From Synergistes sp. (GTDB taxonomy: Bacteria; Synergistota; Synergistia; Synergistales; Synergistaceae): a DNA stretch of 45,608 nt. Position numbers and translations under genes: made by a program. Positions 23,789-33,045 of this stretch are shown in pieces. The stretch lies in assembly GCA_017537925.1 (NCBI GenBank), contig JAFYJW010000040.1, forward strand, positions 1 to 45,608, written 5' to 3'. Positions within the stretch are counted from its first letter, which is position 1. Every line of letters starts with the position of its first letter. A model generated the notes under the pieces. It was not told where the DNA came from and searched no databases. It saw only the letters and a program-made list of their open reading frames with translations.

Positions 23789-25288
23789 TCACAGCATACC
23801 GCTGATAATTGTGGTCGCCGCGTTCATGCCCTCCCTGTGATCGCTTGATGTCTTGGAGAGTGTAGTATGATAACGGGCATCTCCATAATAAGTCAGGCGG
23901 TAGTGCTTTCCATCTTCGGTGATCTTAAATCCAAAGCCCTCAAGATACTGCCTGAGCGATTTGCTCATGGTGGTGTATCCCTTCAGTTTGGTCTTCAGCT
24001 CTCTGCCCCGGCTGTCTTGTATCCGTTGGTGATTGTTGCTCTGGACGATATCGCATAGGACATCCACCCGGCGGGACTTTGGCTGATTCTTTGCGGCTTC
24101 TTCGAGGACGGATAGGACGATGTCCTTTATCTCGCCCGGGAAAAACTCATCCTCGCTGCCCATGTAAATTATCGGCAGGGAGTCCATACTGCTCAGTTTG
24201 TTTCGCAGGCCCCTAATCTCAGCTGTCAAGAGCTCGTTCTCACGGGACAGCCGTTCGATCTGGCGCCGCATCTGAGCTATTTCCTCGTCCGTGGAATCAA
24301 TCAGCTGATGGGCTTCGTTCTTTTCCTGTAAGGCTTGGGCTTTCTGTTCCACTGCGGCATCACGCTCCATCTCAGCCAGATCCCGCGCTAATTCGGCGCT
24401 TTTCTTCGCCCGTTCCATATCGACGATTTCAGCGCCTCGGCTGGCCCAGCGGTCGATGAACATTGCGTTGGTGACGCCTTGCCATGTGTAGAGTGTATCC
24501 ACGTTCTGCTGGATGGCATAGTTGATGACTGTCCGCACGACTTTCTCGAGCAAAGTTTCATCTACGCCTTGGTACGCTCTGTAGAAGAAACGCTTGTGCG
24601 GATAGGCTGGGGATGGGAAATAGACGCCAACGGCGCCGAAATACTCATTCTTGTCATCGCAGATCTGTCTGATGCGGCTGTTGAGCCTTGCTTCTTTCTG
24701 GACGAGGACGTGTGCTATGCCCTTGAGTCTGCCGGCCAGCTTCTTCACATCGACCGGATCTGAATTGTCGCCATTCTTGGATATGTAGACGATGGGGAGT
24801 TGATACCTCTGCGTGCCGTTTATCACGCCGCCTATGACTTCCAGATTGTATTCATCAATCAAGAAAGGATGCCGGGTGGTTGGGAGGTTATCATCGGCTT
24901 TAAGATACCCACAGTCTGATAGGAGCGAGATGAAGTACGGTGTGGAAAACTTAGGGTCTATCGTCAGTGCTTCTGCGAGGAAGCTGCGGTCAAGCTGGAC
25001 AGACATCTTCATATCAGTGAAGTTCATCACATAATCCGTATTCCAAACTGCACCATCGTCCTCGTTCTTTTCATAGCGGACAGCAATGATGTTGCCATTC
25101 CGATATTCCTGGATGTCAAGCCACATCCTCGCATCGCCGTACCGAACGTTCCTTTCGCCATGCCAGTCTATGTCAGGGATCACATTTGATTCGTAGGGAT
25201 TGCCCTGGTTCCAGTCAATGACCAGCTTGACAAAGGCGTCCTTTGTGAGTGTCTCGTTTATATCTAAAACCGTAGAGAATAGCAGCAT
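23789..25288 (-). CDS. Large coiled-coil protein with HicA-like C-terminus, candidate defence gene
   Basis: A 499-residue soluble protein that I cannot assign. The ATG at 25288 is preferred over an upstream in-frame start because GAGGAAG precedes it. The N-terminal half (about 1-280) is globular and contains LPIVYISKNGD, then LAGRLKGIAHVLVQKEARL and YFGAVGVYFPSPAYPHKRFFYR. A long charged coiled coil follows (about 298-380). The last 70 residues (LRQYLEGFGFKITEDGKHYR onward) resemble the small dsRNA-binding-like HicA fold, including the GxHY-type pattern. It stands alone in the island behind tRNA-Pro. Stand-alone genes of this build are often anti-phage or toxin-like, but this is inference. 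Confidence 0.75.
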   Translation of the reverse strand: MLLFSTVLDINETLTKDAFVKLVIDWNQGNPYESNVIPDIDWHGERNVRYGDARMWLDIQEYRNGNIIAVRYEKNEDDGAVWNTDYVMNFTDMKMSVQLDRSFLAEALTIDPKFSTPYFISLLSDCGYLKADDNLPTTRHPFLIDEYNLEVIGGVINGTQRYQLPIVYISKNGDNSDPVDVKKLAGRLKGIAHVLVQKEARLNSRIRQICDDKNEYFGAVGVYFPSPAYPHKRFFYRAYQGVDETLLEKVVRTVINYAIQQNVDTLYTWQGVTNAMFIDRWASRGAEIVDMERAKKSAELARDLAEMERDAAVEQKAQALQEKNEAHQLIDSTDEEIAQMRRQIERLSRENELLTAEIRGLRNKLSSMDSLPIIYMGSEDEFFPGEIKDIVLSVLEEAAKNQPKSRRVDVLCDIVQSNNHQRIQDSRGRELKTKLKGYTTMSKSLRQYLEGFGFKITEDGKHYRLTYYGDARYHTTLSKTSSDHREGMNAATTIISGML

Positions 25289-25385
25289 ATTTTTTCTTCC
25301 TCTATACAAACAGCATTGGGCAGAAATTTAAAAGCATAAAGTTAGTTATATCACATTATAATTTTTATAAGACTAATATTAAAAA

Positions 25386-26450
25386 TTACTCAATAAACAT
25401 CGCGTCACCGAATGAAAAGAATCGGTAGCGCTTCTCCACCGCTTCGCGGTAGGCGTTCATTATATTGCTGTAGCCGGCAAAGGCCGAGACAAGCATAAGC
25501 AGCGTGCTCATAGGCAGATGGAAGTTCGTTATCAGCGCGTCTATAACTTCAAAACCGTAGCCGGGCGTTATAAAGAGCTTCGTGGAAAGCGTGCCTTCAC
25601 GTATCTCGCCGAACTGCTGCGCAAACGATTCGAGAGTGCGCACGACCGTAGTCCCGACGGCTACTACGCGGCCGCCGCGCCTTTTTGTTTCATTTATCGC
25701 GTCCGCGGTTTCCTGCACGAGTTCGCAGAATTCTGTGTGCATTATATGTTCTGATATGTTTTCGGCTTTTACCGGACGGAATGTCCCGAGTCCGACCTGC
25801 AGCGTTACGAATTTATGACGCACGCCATTTTCGTCAAGCCTTTTTAAAAGCCCGGGCGTAAAGTGCAGTCCAGCGGTGGGAGCCGCTGCGGAATTCTCTT
25901 TTTCGCGCTTTGCGTATACTGTCTGATATCGTTCGGACTCCGCGTCGGTCTTTTTGATGTACGGAGGAAGCGGCACATGCCCGAATTCATGGAGCAGAGC
26001 CAGAGGATCTGCCCCGTCCGCAAAGCGCACGCTGCGCAGCCCGTCTTCAAGACACCGGCCGACCGTCACGATAATATCGTCAGATATTGCGACTTTCGTG
26101 CCTTCAGGCAGTTTTCGTCCTGGGCGAACAAGCGCAGTCCATTCATTGTATTCTTTCCCCGGATTAAGAAAGAGTATCTCGGCCTTTGCCCCGCAGCCGC
26201 TTTCTGATATCTTATGTCCTTCGACGCGGGCCGGCAGAACTCTGGTGTCGTTCATCACAAGCAGGTCGCCATCATGAAGATATTCCGTTATCTCTCTGAA
26301 TATCCTGTGCTGCGTGCTGCCGCTTTTTCTGTCCAGCACTAAAAGGCGCGAAGAATCCCTCGGCTCGGCCGGGTTCTGCGCGATCAGTTCCTGAGGCAGG
26401 AAATAGTCGTAAGATGCTGTCTTCGAAAGGTCAGGCGTTTTTATCTCCAT
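25386..26450 (-). CDS. queA: S-adenosylmethionine:tRNA ribosyltransferase-isomerase
   Basis: A 354-residue enzyme adding the epoxycyclopentane-ribose part of SAM to preQ1 in the tRNA wobble base during queuosine synthesis. Family features: YDYFLPQELIAQNPAEPRDSS at the N-terminus, the MNDTRVLPAR segment, TAGLHFTPGLL and the C-terminal NFHLPMSTLLMLVSAFAG. The ATG abuts the stop of the SpoIID-like gene. Last gene of the nadE-to-queA run. No tgt or other queuosine gene is present here. Confidence 0.97.
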   Translation of the reverse strand: MEIKTPDLSKTASYDYFLPQELIAQNPAEPRDSSRLLVLDRKSGSTQHRIFREITEYLHDGDLLVMNDTRVLPARVEGHKISESGCGAKAEILFLNPGKEYNEWTALVRPGRKLPEGTKVAISDDIIVTVGRCLEDGLRSVRFADGADPLALLHEFGHVPLPPYIKKTDAESERYQTVYAKREKENSAAAPTAGLHFTPGLLKRLDENGVRHKFVTLQVGLGTFRPVKAENISEHIMHTEFCELVQETADAINETKRRGGRVVAVGTTVVRTLESFAQQFGEIREGTLSTKLFITPGYGFEVIDALITNFHLPMSTLLMLVSAFAGYSNIMNAYREAVEKRYRFFSFGDAMFIE

Positions 26451-27878
26451 TCAGCTGCCGACTTTCTCCAAAGTTGTGCCCGTAAAGTAATAATCAAGTA
26501 TCCGCCTGTAATCCCAGCCGCTTTCGGCAAGAGCTTTTGCGGTCCACTGGGGCATGCCCACGCCGTGCCCTAAGCCGCGTCCATAAATGGTTACGCTGCT
26601 GCCGGAGGCGGCGCTGTCGGATAATCTTGCTCCCGCCGGGGGCAGGTTCTGCTGCACTGCAGGCTGCGGCTGGACCGGCTTCTGCTGAGCGCCCTTCCCG
26701 GCGGCAATGCGTCTTTTTCCTTCAGCCACGTATTTCGGATACTCCTTGTTTTTGCCTATCATGGAAACAAGCTCCTGCAGAGTGAATATCTTGTTTTGGG
26801 CCATCCAGTAAAGTATATCTTCGTCCTTTTCCGGCATTGTCGACACGTCAACGATGACGGGCCTATTATTCTGCGGAGCGGGCGGAAGAGATGAATAAAC
26901 AGGCTGAGAGGCCGTATTATATCCCTGAGATGTTCCTCCTGTGGCCGAAAACTCGAATAAAGTGCTTTTTACCAGATCGGCTCCCAGAGCCAGACGGAAT
27001 TTTGCCGCTTCGATAACGCGGCTTCCCGCGCTGCCGGTGATCTCTATTTTTTTCACTCGCCCGCTCTCGTCACGCTCCGCAGGGCGCAGGGAGTTTACGG
27101 ACCCGGAATACAACCCGGCGGCCGCAAGAGAGGAAGATATCTTTGACATCGTGAAGGTCGCCTGCCATCTGGAACGCGGCCCGCTTGCGGGAACAGGATC
27201 CGGCTTTGCTCTGAGATACGGCACGTCCTTATGCCACACAGACATCGCTGAGGCTGTGCAGCCGCCGCTGTCCGCAAAGTAGTGAACTCTTGCCGGCATG
27301 CCTCCGTATTTGAGGATCTCGCCGGCAGTGGAATCGACCGCCGCGTCGACAGCCGGAGACTCGCCTTTCACCCCGCTGTAGCTCTGGCAGTGGATGGCGG
27401 CGCAGGCGTCATATTTGCCGTGTCTTTTTCCCTCCAGAACATAAGTCCTCGCGAGCACTGCCTGGGCCTTAAGTGCTTCCGCCGGCCAGGCCGGGCTCAT
27501 CTCATCCGCCAAGACGCCTTTTATGTAATCATTTATATCCACTATATTTACAATGTTAAAGCTCCCGGAGCTTCCGTCCAGCAGTATACGGCCGCGGTAT
27601 GTCCTGCCGTTTACGGTTATCGGGTTCTTTGAGGTGATCTCGGCAGGCAGGCTGTACGGGGTATTCGCGCCGGCAAGCATACTGCCGTTTGCGGAAAGAG
27701 TCAGCTGCCCGCTTCTTTCGGAAGCTGCCGCTCCGGGAGCGGTTATATAATAGGACGTTCCGGACACCGTGCACTGCTGCGCGTTTTGTTTTATAAGCAC
27801 AGAGATATCTCTTGCTTCCGCGCTCCGTGCGGAAAAGAGCAGAAGCAGGGCGGCAGCTGTGATAAAAACTCTCTTCAC
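26451..27878 (-). CDS. SpoIID/LytB-type exported protein with an inserted domain
   Basis: A 475-residue exported protein. I choose GTG 27878 over GTG 27887 because GAGGTGG precedes it and it overlaps the DUF2905 stop by one base (TAGTG). A signal peptide ends near SAEA (about residue 22). The SpoIID domain shows YIKGVLADEMSPAWPAEALKAQAVLARTYV (about 120-150) and CQSYSGVKGESPAVDAAV. The closing motif GRGLGHGVGMPQWTAKALA comes only near 435. A linker-rich insertion of about 110 residues (about 317-430, with proline/glutamine-rich ends) splits the domain. SpoIID proteins are lytic transglycosylases on denuded glycan strands. In this non-sporulating context a wall-remodelling role is likely. Confidence 0.9.
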   Translation of the reverse strand: MKRVFITAAALLLLFSARSAEARDISVLIKQNAQQCTVSGTSYYITAPGAAASERSGQLTLSANGSMLAGANTPYSLPAEITSKNPITVNGRTYRGRILLDGSSGSFNIVNIVDINDYIKGVLADEMSPAWPAEALKAQAVLARTYVLEGKRHGKYDACAAIHCQSYSGVKGESPAVDAAVDSTAGEILKYGGMPARVHYFADSGGCTASAMSVWHKDVPYLRAKPDPVPASGPRSRWQATFTMSKISSSLAAAGLYSGSVNSLRPAERDESGRVKKIEITGSAGSRVIEAAKFRLALGADLVKSTLFEFSATGGTSQGYNTASQPVYSSLPPAPQNNRPVIVDVSTMPEKDEDILYWMAQNKIFTLQELVSMIGKNKEYPKYVAEGKRRIAAGKGAQQKPVQPQPAVQQNLPPAGARLSDSAASGSSVTIYGRGLGHGVGMPQWTAKALAESGWDYRRILDYYFTGTTLEKVGS

Positions 27879-28099
27879 TATTTCCACCTCGAAAGGAAAT
27901 TCATTATCAATGTCAGTATCACGCTCACGACGATCATCGTCCCGAAAGGCGCGAATACGGTTATATTTTTTTTCTGGTAAGTTATGTCTCCAGGCAGTTT
28001 GCCGAAGGGTATATTGAATTTTGACGCGGCCATCAGCAGAAGCCCGGCCGCCGCAAGCAAAAGTCCGGCGGTCAGAAGGAGCTTGCCGATATTATTCAC
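27878..28099 (-). CDS. DUF2905 family small membrane protein
   Basis: A 73-residue protein with two hydrophobic segments (about 5-27 and 50-70) linked by [27 protein letters not shown], the DUF2905 signature. Function unknown. The start overlaps the ruvB stop by four bases (ATGA). DUF2905 genes commonly sit beside ruvB or queA and spoIID in such clusters. Confidence 0.9.
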   Translation of the reverse strand: MNNIGKLLLTAGLLLAAAGLLLMAASKFNIPFGKLPGDITYQKKNITVFAPFGTMIVVSVILTLIMNFLSRWK

Positions 28100-29169
28100 T
28101 GCCGCTCATCCTCGTCATTCGTGAAGAGGCTCTGCTGGCTGTCCTGCATCTGTATAAAATGCTGCGGCACCGGAACGCCGAGATAATCCCATGTGTTGCG
28201 CGTAGCTCTGCGGCCGCGCGGAGTGCGTTCCAAAAGCCCTTTCTGGATAAGGTACGGCTCATATATATCCTCGATCGTCTGCCCGTCTTCATTAAGGGCG
28301 GCGGCAAGCGTTGAAAGACCTACAGGACCGCCGTCAAAAAGCTCTATAAGCGCGCGCAGGAATTTCCGGTCACCTTCATCAAGCCCCTGAGGGTCGACCC
28401 CGAGCATATCAAGCGCATAGCGCGCAAGGTCACGTTCTATAACAGCCGCGTTCTTGACGGAAGCGACGTCGCGCACCCTGCGGAGCAGACGGAGCGCTAC
28501 GCGCGGGGTCCCGCGCGAGCGGAGCCCTACCTCCTGCGCAGCTTCATCAGTAATATCGGCACCGAGGACGCCTGCGCCGCGCTTTACTATCGCGGTCAGC
28601 TCCTCAGGCGAATAGAGATGAAGCTGCTCCACTATCCCAAAGCGGGCGCGGAGAGGCGACGTCAAAAGACCCAGGCGCGTCGTTGCCCCGATAAGCGTAA
28701 ACCTGGGCAGCGCAAGGCGGATGCTGCGCGCAAGAGGCCCCTTGCCTACTATTATCGAAAGGGAAAAGTCTTCCATCGCAGGGTAAAGAATCTCTTCTAT
28801 GTTGGGCGACATCCTGTGGATCTCGTCGATGAAGAGCACGTCGTTGGGCTGTATGTTTGAGAGTATCGCGGCCAGATCCCCCGCTCTTTCAAGGGCCGGG
28901 CCTGTCGTCATGCGCAGCGTGCCCTTCATCTCTTTTGCTATTATCCCGGCAAGCGTGGTCTTTCCAAGGCCTGGCGGGCCGTAAAAGAGAGTATGGTCAA
29001 GAGGTTCGCCGCGCTGCTGCGACGCTTTCATAAATATAGTCAGCTTGTCCTTCAGCGCGCTCTGCCCGATAAAATCGTCAAGCGCCTGAGGGCGTATCGT
29101 CGCGGCCTCGTCTTCCTTCTCGCGGCGCATCGTCTCTATAAGTTTGTGCTGTCTGTCCTCGTCTGCCAT
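28096..29169 (-). CDS. ruvB: Holliday junction branch-migration ATPase RuvB
   Basis: A 357-residue AAA+ motor that, with RuvA, drives Holliday junction migration. It shows the [11 protein letters not shown] start, Walker [12 protein letters not shown] (about 64-74), Walker B FIDEIHR, sensor segment [20 protein letters not shown] and the C-terminal winged helix (ERTPRGR). It follows ruvA by 12 bases. Confidence 0.98.
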   Translation of the reverse strand: MADEDRQHKLIETMRREKEDEAATIRPQALDDFIGQSALKDKLTIFMKASQQRGEPLDHTLFYGPPGLGKTTLAGIIAKEMKGTLRMTTGPALERAGDLAAILSNIQPNDVLFIDEIHRMSPNIEEILYPAMEDFSLSIIVGKGPLARSIRLALPRFTLIGATTRLGLLTSPLRARFGIVEQLHLYSPEELTAIVKRGAGVLGADITDEAAQEVGLRSRGTPRVALRLLRRVRDVASVKNAAVIERDLARYALDMLGVDPQGLDEGDRKFLRALIELFDGGPVGLSTLAAALNEDGQTIEDIYEPYLIQKGLLERTPRGRRATRNTWDYLGVPVPQHFIQMQDSQQSLFTNDEDERQ

Positions 29170-29181
29170 TTTTATTCAAAC

Positions 29182-29784
29182 CTATCTGCGCTGCAGGACG
29201 CCGAGCGCGGCCTTGAGCAGGCTCTCTTCGGTCCAGACCTTTTCGTCTTCCGCCTGCGCCTTTGCCGTAGCTATTGCCCTTGCGCATTCTCCGTGCGAGA
29301 AGCCGAGGCCGGTAAGCGCGTCGGTGACGAATGAATCGAATGATCCGCCGCCTGCCGGCGCGCCGGATGAAAGGACGTCAGAGAACTTCTTTTCTATTTT
29401 CGTCTTAAGCTCGAAGCAGATGCGTTCGGCACGCTTTGCGCCGAGCCCCGGGACCGAGATCGCGGAGACGTTGCCGTTTTTCACAGCTTCTATTATATTT
29501 CCGAGATCAAGGGAGCGCATGAGCGTGATCGCAAGCTTGCCGCCGACCGTCTTTACCTGAAGCAGTTCAAGGAAGAAATCCTTTTCAGCCTCCGACGCGA
29601 AACCGAACATCGCAATGCCCGCGTCGCTTATCTGCATATATGTAAGGCACTTTATCTCTTCACCGGCTACCGCGGACGCAAGAAGCGCCCTCGTGGGATA
29701 CACCTCTATGCCGAAGCCCGATACGTCTATGACGATGCTTTCTTTTTCGATAGACACAAGCGTTCCGCGCAGAAAATTTATCAT
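29182..29784 (-). CDS. ruvA: Holliday junction-binding protein RuvA
   Basis: A 200-residue protein with the OB-fold N-domain (MINFLRGTLVSIEKESIVIDVSGFGIEVYP), the helix-hairpin-helix domain (VPGLGAKRAERICFELK, about 110-126) and a C-terminal domain contacting RuvB (FDSFVTDALTGLGFSHGEC). It begins one base after the ruvC stop. Confidence 0.97.
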   Translation of the reverse strand: MINFLRGTLVSIEKESIVIDVSGFGIEVYPTRALLASAVAGEEIKCLTYMQISDAGIAMFGFASEAEKDFFLELLQVKTVGGKLAITLMRSLDLGNIIEAVKNGNVSAISVPGLGAKRAERICFELKTKIEKKFSDVLSSGAPAGGGSFDSFVTDALTGLGFSHGECARAIATAKAQAEDEKVWTEESLLKAALGVLQRR

Positions 29785-29785
29785 G

Positions 29786-30310
29786 TCATGACCCTTTCAG
29801 GATATTTCTGTCGTAATTTCTTACGGCAAGGCCGGCTATCGCTATCGCAAGAGCATCCGCCGCGTCGTCCGGGCTGGGATTTTTGGCAAGCCCCAGAAGA
29901 TGCGTTACCATCCCCTGCACCTGTGCCTTTTCGGCGCCGCCGTAGCCGCATACCGCCATTTTTACCTCGTTGGGCTTTATCTCGTATGGCTCCTGACCCG
30001 TCTGGGCCGCAAGCAGGAGAACGACTCCGCGCGCCTGCCAGACCATTTCCGCGGTCGTTACATTGCGCCCGAAAAAGAGCTTCTCCACCGCTATGATATC
30101 CGGAGCGTATTCCTCCGTGATGCTGTGCAGCTCATTGTAAAGGCAGAGAAGGCGCGCGGAAAGAGAGAGCCCCGTCGGGGTCTTTACTACCCCGTATGCT
30201 TCGCACTGCAGATCGTGCCCCGTCTGCAAAACGACCCCGTAGCCCAGAGTACCGAGCCCGGGGTCGATGCCCAGCGCACGGACAGCGCCGCTTGGTCTGC
30301 CGTTATTCAA
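29786..30310 (-). CDS. ruvC: Holliday junction resolvase RuvC
   Basis: A 174-residue endonuclease that cuts junctions handled by RuvAB. Acidic residues of the RNase-H-like site are visible in ALGIDPGLG (first Asp), VEKLFFGRN (Glu) and SPDDAADALA (last two Asp). The open frame runs to an ATG at 30379, but that would place 23 unrelated residues before the core and overlap yebC. The TTG at 30310, overlapping the end of yebC with GGAGGAG upstream, gives the normal family length. Confidence 0.95.
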   Translation of the reverse strand: MNNGRPSGAVRALGIDPGLGTLGYGVVLQTGHDLQCEAYGVVKTPTGLSLSARLLCLYNELHSITEEYAPDIIAVEKLFFGRNVTTAEMVWQARGVVLLLAAQTGQEPYEIKPNEVKMAVCGYGGAEKAQVQGMVTHLLGLAKNPSPDDAADALAIAIAGLAVRNYDRNILKGS

Positions 30311-31049
30311 GTTCGGCAAGCAGCTCCTCCGGTATGTCGAAGTTCGCGTAAACCGCCTGGACGTCGTCGTGCTCCTCAAAGCGCTCGATCATCGCAAGCA
30401 TCTTGGCAGCGTCCGATTTATTGTTTATCGTAACGGTGTTTTTGGGCACCATGCGCACTTCTATCGTCTCAAGGTTGTAGCCGGCTGTTTTGAGCGCTTC
30501 TCCGACCGACGAAAGAACGCTGGGGGCGCAGGAGATCTCAAAGCCGTCTTCGGTCTTTTCCAGATCGTCGGCGCCTGCGTCAAGCGCGGCCATCATCAGT
30601 TCGTCTTCGTCTATTCCCTCGCCGGTTATATCTATAATGCCCTTGCGGTCAAAGTTCCACGCAACGCAGCCCATTTCCCCGATGGCCCCGCCGCTTCTTG
30701 TAAAGAGCGAACGGATATCGGGCGCCGTGCGGTTTCTGTTGTCAGTCATCGTATGCACCATGACGGCAACGCCGTTGGGACCGTAGCCTTCGTAGTAGAC
30801 TTCCTCCATCGGTCCGCCGAGCTCTCCTGTGCCGCGCTTGATTCCGCGTTCGATATTGTCTATCGGCACATTTCCTGCCTTGGCGCGGTCGACGGCAACC
30901 TTCAGGCGGAAGTTGCTGTTGGGATCCCCGCCGCCCTCTTTTGCAGCCGCTATGATATCCTTAACCAGTTTCTGGAAAGCAATGCCTTTCTTGGCGTCCT
31001 GAGCTGCCTTCCTGTGCTTAATTCCGGCCCAATGTGAATGTCCCGACAA
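30303..31049 (-). CDS. yebC: YebC/PmpR family transcription-translation regulator
   Basis: A 248-residue protein of the YebC/TACO1 family. I choose the TTG at 31049 because GGGGTG precedes it and it yields the family start SGHSHWAGIKHRKAAQDAKK; a GTG at 31058 is the alternative. YebC proteins bind DNA in some species, and recent work ties them to translation through proline-rich stretches. The position upstream of ruvC is the classic yebC-ruvC-ruvA-ruvB order. Confidence 0.95.
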   Translation of the reverse strand: MSGHSHWAGIKHRKAAQDAKKGIAFQKLVKDIIAAAKEGGGDPNSNFRLKVAVDRAKAGNVPIDNIERGIKRGTGELGGPMEEVYYEGYGPNGVAVMVHTMTDNRNRTAPDIRSLFTRSGGAIGEMGCVAWNFDRKGIIDITGEGIDEDELMMAALDAGADDLEKTEDGFEISCAPSVLSSVGEALKTAGYNLETIEVRMVPKNTVTINNKSDAAKMLAMIERFEEHDDVQAVYANFDIPEELLAELE

Positions 31050-31090
31050 GAAAATCACCCCGTAAAATAGTTTATAAAAATTATTGTTTC

Positions 31091-31840
31091 TTAAATGTCT
31101 TCAGGCAGTATTGCCATCGGCGGGAAAACCCTCTTATGCGCCGAGTTTCTTTTGGCTTTTTCTATCTTTTCCTTTACTTCGGCCCTTGCCTCGCCGCAGG
31201 CGATATAGCGGTCCAGCTCTGCGTATGTGAGCCCCATTTCTTTTTCGTCCGTCTGCCCTTCCCAGAGGGCGGCCGTAGGCGGACGGTCTATTATCTGCTG
31301 CGGCACTCCCAAATATTTTGCGACGGCCCAGACCTCGCCCTTCAGGAGGTCTGCCAGCGGCAGCAGATCCACTCCCGAATCGCCGTATTTCGTAAAGTAG
31401 CCGTAGGTTATCTCGTCTTTGTTTCCGCCGCCGCATACAAGATATCCGTTATGCTGCGCGACGGCGTAGAGCGTCAGCATGCGCAGGCGCGGCTTTATAT
31501 TTGCGGATGCGAGTCCGCCTATGTTTTCAATGGATTTTTTATATTCGGCCTCCAGCGCGTCATATGCGGCCGAAAGGTCAGTCTTTATCGTTTTTATTCC
31601 GAGGGATCCTGCGAGAAGTAAGGCGTATTCTTCGTCTATGCTCATGCTGTGGCACGGCATTATAACTCCTATCACGTTTTCAGCACCGAGCGCGCGCGCA
31701 AGAAGTGCAGCAAGCACGGAGGAGTCTATGCCTCCGCTTATGCCGAGCACCGCACCTTTTGCTCCTGCGTTGCCGAATTTCTCCCTGATCCATGCAGTAA
31801 GATATTCTGTTATCTTCTGCGGATCGCGATATATACCCAT
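31091..31840 (-). CDS. nadE: NH3-dependent NAD+ synthetase
   Basis: A 249-residue enzyme amidating deamido-NAD with ammonia, the last step of NAD synthesis. The PP-loop is GISGGIDSS (about 34-42). CGGGNKDEITYGYFTKYGD is the deamido-NAD site. There is no glutaminase domain, so free ammonia is the donor. The ATG at 31840 (behind AGAGGG) is preferred over a TTG at 31864. It appears to head the reverse run down to queA. With nadD (6127-6735) it forms two steps of one pathway. Confidence 0.95.
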   Translation of the reverse strand: MGIYRDPQKITEYLTAWIREKFGNAGAKGAVLGISGGIDSSVLAALLARALGAENVIGVIMPCHSMSIDEEYALLLAGSLGIKTIKTDLSAAYDALEAEYKKSIENIGGLASANIKPRLRMLTLYAVAQHNGYLVCGGGNKDEITYGYFTKYGDSGVDLLPLADLLKGEVWAVAKYLGVPQQIIDRPPTAALWEGQTDEKEMGLTYAELDRYIACGEARAEVKEKIEKAKRNSAHKRVFPPMAILPEDI

Positions 31841-31976
31841 TGCCGCGCCCTCTTTCTGCCGCAAACTTTATCGCAATATATATTTTACCACAAAGAGAAA
31901 AGGCCGCGACAGCAAAAAAGTATCTGTCCGTATAGCTTTTGCGGGTGCGGTATTTTGCGCGCGAAATAAAAACGAG

Positions 31977-32012
31977 CAAAAAGTGCGGCTTGCGCTCACG
32001 CGAAAGCCGCAC
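31977..32012 (-). terminator. Terminator of the threonine-aspartate operon
   Basis: GTGCGGCTT (31983-31991) pairs with AAGCCGCAC (32004-32012), with an inner GCG pairing. Five Ts follow on the reverse strand. It lies directly behind asd and isolates nadE. The stretch 31865-31976 between it and nadE shows an extended -10-like TGGTAAAAT near 31883, which may serve nadE. Confidence 0.85.
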
Positions 32013-32040
32013 CTGCGTCAAATACCTGTAAAAGCGTGCG

Positions 32041-33045
32041 CTACAGAAGCTTTTCTGCTATCTGGACCGCGTTCAGCGCAGCGCCCTTTCTAAGGTTGTC
32101 GCCGACCACCCACATCGCAAGGGCGTTGTCCAGTCCGGTGTCTCTGCGTATCCTGCCGACTCTGACATCGTCTTCGCCGGCAACCTCTGTCGGAAGAGGA
32201 TAGACCGCGTTCTTCGGATCGTCCTGAACGATGACGCCGGGAGCCTTTTTAAGTATCTCTCTTGCTTCATCGGGCGTGATCGGCCTCTCGAACTGAGCGG
32301 TGACGCTTTCGCCGTGGCAGCGGAAGATCGGGACGCGGACGGTGATGCCGCTTACGCGAAGGCCTGGCAGATGCATTATCTTCCGCGATTCGTTCACCAT
32401 TTTCCACTCTTCCTCGGATATGCCTTCGTCGTCGAAAGCGCCGATGTGCGGCAGCAGGTTGAAGGCTATCGTATGCGGATATACGCTGTCTTTATACTCT
32501 TCGCCGTTAAGTGCGGCAAGAGCGCCTTCGCGCAGCGAATCAAGGGCGGCCTTGCCGGTGCCGGCCACAGACTGGTATGTGCTGATATTTATGTACTTAA
32601 GTCCGGCCGCTTTGTGCAGAGGATAGAGAACGACTACAGCCTGTATCGTCGAGCAGTTCGGGTTCGCGATTATCCCTTTGTTCTTTGCCATCGCGGTGTC
32701 TTCCGCGTTGATCTCCGGCACGATAAGGGGAACGTCTTTGTCCATGCGCCATGCGGAGCTGTTGTCGACGACAATCGCGCCGCTTGCGGCAGCTACAGGG
32801 GCCCACTGCTTCGACGTTTTGCCTCCCGCGGAAAAGAGCGCAATGTCTACGCCTTTGAATGAGTCTTCCTGTACCGCCTTAACAGTTATCTCTTCCCCGC
32901 AGAACTTTACCTTGCTTCCGGCCGAACGCGGCGAAGCAAGCGGTACAAGCTCCGAAACAGGGAACTTCCTCTGCTCAAGCGTCTTGAGCATCTCGCGCCC
33001 GACAAGACCCGTGGCGCCCAATACGGCAACTCTTTTTCCACTCAT
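32041..33045 (-). CDS. asd: Aspartate-semialdehyde dehydrogenase
   Basis: A 334-residue NADP-dependent enzyme reducing aspartyl phosphate to the semialdehyde, the branch point to lysine/diaminopimelate and threonine/methionine. It shows GATGLVGREML at 10-20, the catalytic Cys131 in NPNCSTIQ, and RCHGESV with the active-site histidine. The ATG overlaps the lysC stop by one base (TGATG). Last gene of the T-box operon. Confidence 0.97.
   Translation of the reverse strand: MSGKRVAVLGATGLVGREMLKTLEQRKFPVSELVPLASPRSAGSKVKFCGEEITVKAVQEDSFKGVDIALFSAGGKTSKQWAPVAAASGAIVVDNSSAWRMDKDVPLIVPEINAEDTAMAKNKGIIANPNCSTIQAVVVLYPLHKAAGLKYINISTYQSVAGTGKAALDSLREGALAALNGEEYKDSVYPHTIAFNLLPHIGAFDDEGISEEEWKMVNESRKIMHLPGLRVSGITVRVPIFRCHGESVTAQFERPITPDEAREILKKAPGVIVQDDPKNAVYPLPTEVAGEDDVRVGRIRRDTGLDNALAMWVVGDNLRKGAALNAVQIAEKLL

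Noticed and set aside
20368-25385. Integrative element with att sites at both ends
   Set aside because: I found no second copy of the tRNA-Pro 3' end near 25385 and no integrase, so I call it only an accessory island.
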